From the NCBI GenBank assembly GCA_963575745.1, contig CAUYUJ010022523.1, forward strand, positions 90,001-115,000: a stretch of DNA of 25,000 bases. The letters run 5' to 3'. Shown piece by piece: positions 9,421-17,112 of this stretch. Numbering within the stretch: the first letter of the stretch is position 1; the number at the start of each line of letters is the position of its first letter. The notes beneath the pieces were generated by a model, which worked only from the letters and a program-made list of their open reading frames with translations, made no database searches and was not told where the DNA came from. Origin of the DNA: Prorocentrum cordatum (Eukaryota; Sar; Dinophyceae; Prorocentrales; Prorocentraceae). The translations under genes and the position numbers were made by a program.

Positions 9421-10526
9421 GCGAGCGAGAGAGCCATCGTTCGTGTAAGCCCCGCCCACGAGCCATCGCAGGCCCCCTTCCAAGCGCCCTGCGTGCCCTT
9501 GGGTCTGCTCGTAGTGTGCCCCCTTGGGGTCGCCCCCTGCGGTGTCGCGCGGCGCTGCCGCCAAGGCGACCGGCCTTGCGCTGCGGCGTTTGCCTGCGTT
9601 GCGGTGCAGGGCGTTGCGCAGCTCCCCACGGTGCCAGACTTGGCGCCGCCAGTCTGGGCGCTTGCGGCCGCGCGCCGCGCCCGAGCATGAGGCCTGCCGC
9701 TCCCGACCAGAGACATCGGTTGCGTAGGCATCGTTCGCTTGGTCGCTTGCGCTTCCGCCTCCTCCTTCTCTTGTCATGCCTGCAGGCTCGTGCCCTCCGC
9801 TGCTTTGGCTGCGCCTGCAGCGCATGGGGTCCTGCAACCGCGTTTGCCCGTGGAGGCCGAACAGTGTTGCAAGCAATGCGTGAAGACCCTTTTCCCTCGT
9901 TGTCCCGCATTGCCTTGCCTCCATGTTCTTTTTCTTTCTATCATCTTGCCCCTTCTCGCCCGGCGCCCGGCCACCCCTGCGCATTGTGGTACTTCGTCAA
10001 GCATTTGTCCATCGAGACATGCTGCCTCATGCTGAGAGTTGGAGGCGGGTGCGAGGGGCGTGTGGGGGCGCTTCCTCCTCTGGCTCACTGTGTGGTAGTT
10101 GTGCCCGTCCGACCCCGTCTCACCCCGTCCCGCCCTGTTCCTCCCGCCCTCATGTCTGGGTTGGAACGTCCCCCACGTGCGCGTGCGATCCTGCCCTGCC
10201 TGCACGAGTCCCCCCGGAATGGTATCCTCCCTCCTCGGATTCCGAGCAGGAACTTCCTTGTCTTCGTGGACCTCGGGAAGCGGCGCACACGGCCATGCAA
10301 GGGGCCCCCAGGGGCCCACAAATGCATCCACGTTCGTTGCCCCCCGGGCGGTGGTTCTGTGTTGGTGTCCCGATGGTTAAACCACCAGCCTTCGTTTTTG
10401 AGGGGCACCCTCATGTTCTTCGCATTTGGGCTGTTTGCCTTGTGTTTTTTTGAGTTTGGGGAATCTCCCCGGGACTCTTGGCCCTCAGCGAAGAGACCCG
10501 TGATCCGCCCACACCTCGACCGTGTA
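9421..10526. other. Unassigned GC-rich DNA
   Basis: I found no supported gene, structural RNA or ordered repeat in this 1.1-kb stretch. Several overlapping frames are open on both strands, which argues against any one being coding. Confidence 0.45.
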
Positions 10527-10779
10527 CTCTGTCTCCCTCAATAGTTCTGGGGGTACCTGTAGTCCGGGGGGGGTACCTATAGTCCGGGGGGGGGGTACTT
10601 GTAGTCCGGGGGGGGGGTACCTGTAGTCCGGGGGGGGCGTACTTGTAGTCCGGGGGGGTACTTGTCCGGGGGGGTACCTGTAGTCCGGGGGGGGGGGTAC
10701 CTGTAGTCCGGGGGAGGGGTACTTGTAGTCTGGGGGGTACCTGTAGTCCGGGGCCCCAAAACTATTGAGGGACACAGAG
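10527..10779. mobile_element. Inverted-repeat element enclosing a G-rich minisatellite
   Basis: The outer 26 bp (10527-10552) and the complement of 10754-10779 match at 24 of 26 positions; the shared core is CCCTCAATAGTT. Between them lie about ten copies of a 20-25 bp unit, GTACCTGTAGTCCG or GTACTTGTAGTCCG followed by a run of roughly 6-11 Gs. One copy (near 10660) lacks GTAG. The arrangement looks like a short TIR element whose interior has expanded as a minisatellite. The spaced G runs could form quadruplexes. Confidence 0.8.
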
Positions 10780-10977
10780 AAGGCCCCAAACCCGGCACCT
10801 CCTCCGCACGCCCCTACCGCCCGTTTCCCCCCGCAGTCAGGAGTGCATCACGCGGAGCCGCTATCGCTGGAGCAGTTCTTGTTCGACCCCCCCGTTGCCG
10901 CGGCTGGCAGCTTTGAACCGCCGCCGACGGTGCCCGCGATCGTTCAGGCGTTCCTGCTGGGAGGGACGGGGCGGACG

Positions 10978-11040
10978 GAGGAGGAGGAGGAGGAGGAGGA
11001 GGAGGAGAAGGAGGAGGAGGAGGAGGAGGAGGAGGAGGAG
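10978..11040. repeat. (GAG)n microsatellite
   Basis: GGA/GAG triplets with two AAG variants, followed by a C13 tract at 11050-11062. The poly-Glu and poly-Arg frames here are repeat translations. Confidence 0.95.
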
Positions 11041-11098
11041 TGCGCGACGCCCCCCCCCCCCCTCCCAAAAGAGTAATGTAGCCTTGACCACCGGAAAG

Positions 11099-11207
11099 AC
11101 TTTCGAGCACCAAGGAAGTACAGACACTGGAGGTGTTTCACGTGTCGGGCCCTGGGAGGCGATCTTCTTCCGACACTGGTTCCAGACGTTTCTGGGTGCT
11201 CGAAAGT
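11099..11207. repeat. 109-bp inverted-repeat element
   Basis: ACTTTCGAGCACC (11099-11111) is the exact complement of GGTGCTCGAAAGT (11195-11207). The interior includes two near-identical RGACACTGG blocks. It could be a short inverted-repeat element. No second copy was found in the window. Confidence 0.6.
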
Positions 11208-11350
11208 ATTTCTGGGATGTGGTCTTCGAGTTCGATGGGAGCACCATAACCCGAGGGCAGCGCGCGTTGCGGGGAAGTTGCTCCTCTGCCGGCCCCACCT
11301 CGTGGGGCCCCCGCTTGGAGCGAGCGCCGCCGCCCGCCGCTGCCCGAGGA

Positions 11351-11620
11351 GTTGGCCCCAGCGTCGCGCGAGGGGGCAAAGAGCGGAGCATAGAGGGGAG
11401 AAGAGGAGGAGCAGCAGGAGGGCGGAGGAGGAGCGAAGAACCACGAGAAGCATACTCAGAGGGAGGATATGGGAGGCACGGGGGAGTTGGCCCCAACGTC
11501 GCGCGAGGGGGCAAAGAGCGGAGCAGAGAGGGGAGAAGAGGGGGAGCAGCAGGAGGGCGGCGGAGGAGCGAAGAACCACGAGAAGCATACTCAGAGGGAG
11601 GACTGGGGAGGCATAGGGGG
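11351..11620. repeat. Two-copy tandem duplication, 135-bp period
   Basis: The unit beginning GTTGGCCCCAGCGTCGCGCG (11351) repeats at 11486 as GTTGGCCCCAACGTCGCGCG. Both continue through GGGGGCAAAGAGCGGAGCA and GAAGCATACTCAGAGGGAGG with few differences, so this is a fairly recent duplication in purine-rich DNA. Downstream, 11621-12010 is purine-rich and then pyrimidine-rich sequence with no gene recognised. Confidence 0.88.
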
Positions 11621-12010
11621 AAGAAGCTTCGGAAAGCCAGAGAGAGCAACAGAAGGCGGAAGGAGCGTGGGGGGGAATCAGGAAGAACGGGGTCAGGAAG
11701 CGAGTTAGCAGGAAGTGGGATGAGCAGGGAAAACGAGGAGGAGTGGGTAGGAAGAAGGAGCAGGAGTACAAAGAGGGAGGAGGGAGGAGCTAACAGGAAA
11801 GAGAAGGGATGGGGAGGACGGAGCAGAGAGAGAGAGAGGAGGGCGCATGGCGGAGGGGGAGTCCGTGGAGTAAGAGGTAAGGACCTTCTCATCCCATCCC
11901 TCCACCATTCCCCCCTCCTCCATTCTTCATACCCCCTCACCACTCCCCGCTTGGCTCCACCTCTCTGCGCCCTTCCCTCCTCTACTCCAGCTCGGACCGC
12001 AGCCACCAAG

Positions 12011-12330
12011 CCGCAGCCAATCCCTGAACCCTGAATCCTCCTCGTCCTTCCCCTCACCTTCCCTCCTCCGCCACTCGCCGCCGGTTACTTCGTTGTCGAC
12101 GACGGTACCGCCAGCCACGACGCCTGCGATGATGGTGATTGTGACGGCTGATGGCTGATGGTTGATGGTGGGTGGCTGATATCCGAGCCGCAGCCAGTCC
12201 TTGAACCCTGCATCCTTCTCATCCTCCCTCACCTCCTCTCCTCCGCCCCCTGCCACCGATTAGTGCGCTGTCAACGACGGCACGGCCGATTGCGACGCCT
12301 GCCATGAAGTTTATGATCACGGTGATGGGA
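12011..12330. repeat. Two-copy direct repeat, 177-bp period
   Basis: CCGCAGCCAATCCCTGAACC (12011) recurs as CCGCAGCCAGTCCTTGAACC (12188). Both are followed by a CCT-rich stretch, then GTCGACGACGG/GTCAACGACGG and GCGACGCCTG. The copies are moderately diverged. Confidence 0.75.
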
Positions 12331-12334
12331 ATGA

Positions 12335-12528
12335 TGGTTAGGATGTTGATGATGACGACGATGATGATGGTGATGATGATGGTGATGATGGCGGTGGTGA
12401 TGACGACGACGAGAGGGTGATGGTGAGTCCGATGGTGAGGATGACGATGCTGCTGTTGCTGCTGATGATGATGGTGATGATGATGATGATGATGTTGTTG
12501 TTGTTGTTGTTGCTGCTGTTGCTGTTGC

Positions 12529-12583
<55 letters not shown>

Positions 12584-12900
12584 GATATGTTGATGTTGAT
12601 GCTGGTGATGTTGTTGGTGATGATGATGCTGCTGCTGATGATGCTGATGATGACGATGGCCAGCACGATCATGAAGAAACACATGACGACGAGGCTGATG
12701 ATGATGTTCACGGTGATGTTGATGCTGGTGCTGATGCTGGTACTGGTGATGCTGAGAGTGATGCTGATGATGGTGACGCTGATGGTTGTGGTGTCAATTG
12801 CGCAGCATGTGGCACGTGACGACTGTGATAACGATGATGCTGATGATGATGGTGGTGGTGGTGATGGTGGTGGTGATGGCAATGGTGATGGTTGATGAGG
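12335..12900. repeat. (GAT/GCT)n and (GTT)n trinucleotide microsatellite
   Basis: GATGAT/GGTGAT/GCTGAT repeats flank a nearly pure GTT/GCT block at 12493-12584 and resume to about 12895. Poly-Asn, poly-Thr, poly-His and Met/Leu-rich frames are repeat translations, not genes. The stretch 12901-13120 contains nothing recognisable. Confidence 0.95.
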
Positions 12901-13120
12901 ATGTCTCCGTCCCGCCCCCGCACCATTTTTCCTCCTTTTCCCCCATTCCTGCCCGGACCTCCAACGTCTTGAAACGTCTTGAAAAGTTCGGGATGGGCGT
13001 TTCTTGCTACCTTCGGCCGTCGAGGCCGCAGTCGGGCCCCAGCATCGTCAAACACCAGCCTGGGACCAAAGCCGGCCCCGCAGGGCAAGTGGGATGAAAG
13101 ACGGGCAGTTCCAGCCACGA

Positions 13121-14095
13121 ACCGCGTGACGGGTGTGCCGAAATGGGCGCGGTGGCGCCATGCGAACGCAGCCACTGGGGCCTTCGGTGGAGCTCTCTGT
13201 GGGGCCACGAAGCCTACTGGTTCAACGATCGGCGCGGGCCCCCGCCCCCCCCCCCCCTCGCCCCATCCGCCCCTCTCATGGACCAGAACTTGGCTGCTTT
13301 GGCCAGCTGCTTTTGGCGACTGGACAGGACCCCTCCCCCCATTCTGCTTGTGCGACTGGCAGAAGCAGATCCACTGAGCACCGGCCCAGACCCAGACACC
13401 CCTCCTTCTCCACCCTTCGGCCAAATGTCGAAGGCAAAATTCACAAAAGCGCCTACGTGCTGAAATGGGTGCGGCTGTACCGTGCGAGTGCAGCCGCTGG
13501 GGCCTTCGATGGAGCTCCTCATGAGGCCACTAGACGTGCGCGGAGTGTTCCGTAACGGGTGCGGCGGTGCCGTGAGCGCAGCCACAGAGGCCTTCGGTGG
13601 AGCTCCGTGTGGGGCCCAGAAACGTATGACGGGTGTGCTGACATGCGTGCGACGGTAACATGCGTACGCTGCCATTGGGGTCTTCGGTGGAGCTCCTGCA
13701 CGAATAAGGGGTGTGCTGAAACGGGTGTGGCGGCGCCATGCGAACGCACCCACTTGGGGCCTTCGGTGGAGCTCCCATATGGGGCTTAGAAACGTGTGAG
13801 GGGCGTGCCGAAATGGGCGTGGCGGTGCTATGCGAAAGTAGCCACTGTAGCCTTCGGTGGAGCTCCCTTTGCGTTCACGAAACATGTAAGGAATGTGCCG
13901 AAATGGGTGCGGCGGTGCCACGCGAACGCTGTCACTGGGGCCTCGGGTAGAGCTCATTACGGCCTTCTGGGCCACAGAACGCGTGAGGGGGGTGCTGAAA
14001 TGGGTGTGACGGTGCCATGTGAACGCTGCCCCCGTGGCCTTATGTAGAGATCGGCATGAGTCATGGGCCACGAACGTTGTGAGGGGTGTGCCAAA
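13121..14095. repeat. Degenerate ~90-bp tandem array, left half
   Basis: Units carry, in order, GTGTGCCGAAATGGG, GCGGTGCCATGCGAACGC, GCCACTGGGG, CCTTCGGTGGAGCTC, GGGGCCACGAA and GTGTGAGGG. The CCTTCGGTGG block occurs at 13181, 13503, 13591, 13681, 13760, 13851, 13941 and 14038, giving spacings of 88, 90, 79, 91, 90 and 97 after the second copy. About 230 bp of non-repeat sequence (13220-13450) separates the first unit. The array ends at the left LTR and resumes beyond the right LTR. Spacings are not constant multiples of three, so the 285-codon minus-strand frame across it is not treated as a gene. Confidence 0.85.
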
Positions 14096-14386
14096 TGTGC
14101 GTTTGAGTGCCTCTGGCGTATGACTTTGGTGAGTTCACAAAGTCCTTGAGCTTGAGAGTGTTTACAGGTGAGGGGACCGGACCATGACCACTTTGGCTCA
14201 AGTCCTTTCTCTCTTCACTAAGCCCGATCCGACCCATTCCCATACCCTTCCCATCATCCTCTCATCCCTTTCTGTATGTACCTGAAGGGTCACCGTGCTG
14301 ATAGACGGACGCCTGGGGGTTGCCGAGTCAGGGTTTAGCCAGGAAAGAGCACCATACACTTCGTCAACGTCATCGTCCAGGGAACA
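14096..14386 (+). repeat. Left LTR (5' LTR)
   Basis: Identical to 24351-24641 except G at 14278 (A at 24533) and G at 14300 (C at 24555), so 289 of 291 positions match, indicating recent insertion. Landmarks are ACAGGTGAGG at 14164-14173, which resembles a 5' splice donor, a spliced-leader-like 22-mer at 14181-14202, and a pyrimidine tract ending in TAAG just after it. No TATA-like box is evident, as is usual for dinoflagellate promoters. Confidence 0.97.
14181..14202 (+). promoter_or_regulatory. Spliced-leader-like segment in left LTR
   Basis: The 22 bases match the conserved dinoflagellate spliced leader at 18 of 22 positions (from my memory of that sequence), and the last 11 (TTTGGCTCAAG) are exact. 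Immediately downstream is TCCTTTCTCTCTTCACTAAG, a pyrimidine tract ending in AG that looks like a trans-splice acceptor. Dinoflagellate nuclear mRNAs receive this leader by trans-splicing, and reverse-transcribed mRNAs are known to leave leader relics in genes. Whether this one is a relic or is used by the element cannot be read from the sequence. Confidence 0.75.
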
Positions 14387-14387
14387 G

Positions 14388-14398
14388 TGGTAGCGGAG
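14388..14398 (+). promoter_or_regulatory. Putative primer-binding site (initiator Met tRNA type)
   Basis: TGGTAGCGGAG begins one base after the LTR. Ten of 11 bases match the complement of the 3' end of animal-type initiator methionine tRNA (TGGTAGCAGAG), the usual primer for copia elements. The position directly after the 5' LTR supports the call. The dinoflagellate tRNA itself was not compared. Confidence 0.6.
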
Positions 14399-14432
14399 CG
14401 TCTGAGGACGCTCTGGTCGATCTGCGGACGAT

Positions 14433-15158
14433 ATGACGGGATCGGAGACTGGTGACAACTCGAATGGCGGGACTCGGAACAGTGGCCAGGAGTCTATCGA
14501 GCAGGTCATAGAGATCGCGCAGCAGTGGCAGAACGAGGACGGACAGTTCCAGATCACGGCGGAACAGATGCGCACGTTCCTAGAGCAGGCCAGAAGTCTC
14601 ATGGTGGCAGAAGCGTCGAGTGCCGGTCAGGGCGTGAGCTCAAAGGCCACGGCAGACGCGGACAACACCAAGAATGGCCAAGGAGAAGAACGGGACGATC
14701 AGTCATGGAACTCGTCGGCACGGTGGAGCAAGGTAGGCGACACAGCTGGCGCCAGTCCAGCTCCACGGGGGGAACGAGATCCATGGCAGCCAGACGGGCA
14801 GGATCCTTGGAGCCAGGCTTCGAGCAGCTGGACGGACAAGCACGCCGGCTGGAAGGATCACTCCGACGGTTGGAAAGACAAGTTCGACAGCTGGAGGGAC
14901 AAGTCGGACGAATGGCGGTCAAACTATTGGCAGAGCCGCGACTGGAACGAAAGCAAGTGGGGCGAAACGTCGGGGACCGAGAAGTGGAAGACCGACGAGA
15001 GGACACGCGGGAGGGACTTCGCAGATCCTGAGGCATGGCCCGGCTGGTCAGAGTTCAAGCTCTGGCGGCGGAAGGTGATGCGATGGCGACAGACGACAGA
15101 TGTGGAGGCACATAAGCACGCGGATCGCATCATGAAGCTGCTGCCGATCGACTTGTAG
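14433..15158 (+). CDS. Gag N-terminal part, ends at in-frame TAG
   Basis: The first ATG after the primer site opens a 241-codon frame. It starts with a Ser/Asn/Gly-rich segment, then a charged region, then a tryptophan repeat of seven residues (W-[KR]-D-x-x-D-x) about four times at 14850-14925, encoded by a 21-bp tandem unit. The last third (LWRRKVMRWRQTTDVEAHKHADR) begins the folded Gag domain. The frame stops at TAG 15156-15158 but continues open with sensible sequence directly after it, so this is the first part of a longer Gag. The TAG is most simply a CAG (Gln) to TAG change. Gag would form the cytoplasmic particle that packages the RNA. Confidence 0.75.
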   Translation: MTGSETGDNSNGGTRNSGQESIEQVIEIAQQWQNEDGQFQITAEQMRTFLEQARSLMVAEASSAGQGVSSKATADADNTKNGQGEERDDQSWNSSARWSKVGDTAGASPAPRGERDPWQPDGQDPWSQASSSWTDKHAGWKDHSDGWKDKFDSWRDKSDEWRSNYWQSRDWNESKWGETSGTEKWKTDERTRGRDFADPEAWPGWSEFKLWRRKVMRWRQTTDVEAHKHADRIMKLLPIDL

Positions 15159-16650
15159 CGGAAGCTGGAAGACATCACCGACGAAGATCTGATATCAGAC
15201 AGTGGGGCAGACAAGGTTATAGCCAGGCTGGATCTGCTTTCGGGAGAACGAGTCGGAGACGAAAAGCGTAAAGCAGGACGTGAATGCTTGTTTTCGTTTC
15301 AACGCAAGCAAGGAGAAGGACTCACTGAGTACGCAGCGAGGTTGGACCTGGCTTTCGACAAGGTCGGTACTCTCGGACTTCCTCTACCCGATGATTGGAA
15401 ATACATGTTCTTGGAAGAGGGAGCTGGACTGGATGAGCGAGGTGCTCAGTTGATGAAGATTCAGATGAAAACAAAAGATTCCTACATAGAGGCTTTGGCA
15501 GCCATCCGCGAGATGGGCGTGACCAGGCGTGAACATCTCAGCAATCGCCGATCTCGAGCCTACCACGTCGAGCAGTCTGGGGTCGTCAAACCAAGTTTCC
15601 CTGTACATGAGCCCAACTCCGCTGACGACCAGGACACGGACTCCCTCCTCGACTGGGACGACGTATCCTCTTTGGACACTGAGGGCGAGGCAGAGATATA
15701 TGTAGCGCTGGACAAGATGGACCTGTACGACGATGAGCTCAAGTACGTGTTCAACACCATGCAGGAGGGCAGGCGCAAGACATGGAAGCAGAACCGCGAC
15801 TTGAAGAGAAAGCTCAAAGTGGATCGTAAGTTCTTCGACCGCTCGAAGGAGATCGAGATCAAGATCGGCGACAAGAGCAAGTTCAACAAGGGACATCGCT
15901 CGGCGAAGGGAGAGCATCGACCTAGACGCAATCGACTACCTCTCGCGGAGCTGATCAAGAGGACCAAGTGCAGGTCTTGCGGCAAGAAGGGCCACTGGTC
16001 ACGCGAATGTCCAGACCGGAACGGCCAGAGCCACAGCGCCAGCGCAACCGGAGGAGGGACCGCGTCTTTCGTCACCGGCTATGTGCACGCAAACGTGGTC
16101 GACCCCAACGCTCCGGAGGACGTGTCCAGCGGCCAGGAGCGGCAGCAGCAGGACGAGCTGGTGCTTCTCGCCGTCCCGCCCGGGGAGGCGGTGGTGGACA
16201 CCGCGGCAGGACAAGGTCTGATCGGAAAGCCTTCTCTGAGCCGGCATGTAGAAGTTTTGAAAAGAAAGGGCCTCAGGGTCCCTCTCGTGGCCCCTCGGAA
16301 CCCGTCAGCTCGGGGAGTGGGCGGAGGCGCGAGGGTGCTTCGCACGGCCCTCATTCCCACGGGGATCCAGGGAAAGTCCGGGATCATCGAGCTAGATGTC
16401 CTTCAGGAGGACATTCCGCCTTTGCTCCCAGTAGGATTTCAAGAAATGCTGGGGTCCAAGATCGATTTGGAAGAAAACACCATGGACCTCAAGCGTTTAG
16501 GAGTCAAAGTAGGCATGAATCGTCTACCCAGTGGGCACCGCACCATCAGGATCGATGACTTTCAAGCCTCGGGCGCCGATTTCAAGTGCCCAGAGGCGGT
16601 CTTTCAGCGGCGTCCTTCGTTGAAAGAGAGTGATTTTCACTGCGACAGTG
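15159..16650 (+). CDS. Gag C-terminal part, CCHC zinc knuckle and aspartic protease
   Basis: Same frame as the upstream Gag, with no methionine needed if the TAG is read through or is a mutation. At 15280-15540 the sequence (FQRKQGEGLTEYAARL...) has the character of copia Gag/UBN2-type domains. A basic segment precedes a zinc knuckle C-x2-C-x4-H-x4-C at 15969-16010 (CRSCGKKGHWSREC), which binds RNA. The protease active site is VVDTAAGQGLIG with the catalytic Asp codon at 16197; it reads D-T-A rather than the commoner D-T-G or D-S-G. The protease ends with the LPSGHRTIRIDDF motif near 16520-16562. Beyond about 16650 the frame stays open but turns Ser/Gly-rich and I cannot tell whether it is coding. 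Confidence 0.8.
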
Positions 16651-17112
16651 GCCGCTCAGGCAGCTCGGGAAAGTACACACCTTTCTACCTCACCTCCAGC
16701 AGCGACCAGGGGGGCCGAGAGAGCCTAGCCGAGTCTGGCCGTGGCGACCCTAGGGTCCTGGGGCCGGGTCCTACCGTTTCCAGCTTGGGCGTTCCGGAAG
16801 ACACGGAGGGGTCGGGGACGCCGTTCGGGGAAAACAAGCACTGTCGGACTTCGGATCTTCGATCTGGATCGGGTCACCGCCACACTAAGGGAGACACATC
16901 AGGAGAGGAAGTAGGAAAGAGCAGCACCACAAGCGCGACCTGGTCCAGATCGGAGACCCGGCCGAGAAGCAGCACATGGAGAGTGGGTTGTCTATTGACG
17001 TCGTTCGCGTTCGGGCAGCTCATTGGCTCAAGCATCTGGGCCAATCTCGATTTCGACGACGCTGTCAGCACATACCACCGAGTTCGACAGCTCTCAGGAG
17101 TCGGCAGTCGCG
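16651..17112 (+). other. Frame-ambiguous stretch inside the element
   Basis: Coding-like fragments appear in different frames: a Ser/Gly-rich continuation in the protease frame, RIFDLDRVTATLRETHQERK in a second frame ending in TAG near 16909, and KRDLVQIGDPAEKQHMESGL through VRAAHWLKHLGQ in a third (about 16920-17045). This pattern suggests several indels, a spliced intron, or the edge of an inserted segment. Near its end is TTGGCTCAAG (17023-17032), identical to the last 10 bases of the dinoflagellate spliced leader. Confidence 0.45.

Noticed and set aside
9030-10544. 504-codon plus-strand open frame
   Set aside because: Passes through the CT microsatellite as Leu/Ser runs and ends in the inverted-repeat element. 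No domain, and other frames are equally open.
10861-12057. 398-codon minus-strand and 379-codon plus-strand frames
   Set aside because: They overlap each other and read through GAG repeats and the 135-bp duplication as Leu/Ser/Pro or Arg/Glu runs.
13214-14071. 285-codon minus-strand repeat protein
   Set aside because: Translation of the ~90-bp array. Unit spacing is irregular (79, 88, 97 bp and so on), so the frame is not conserved between units.
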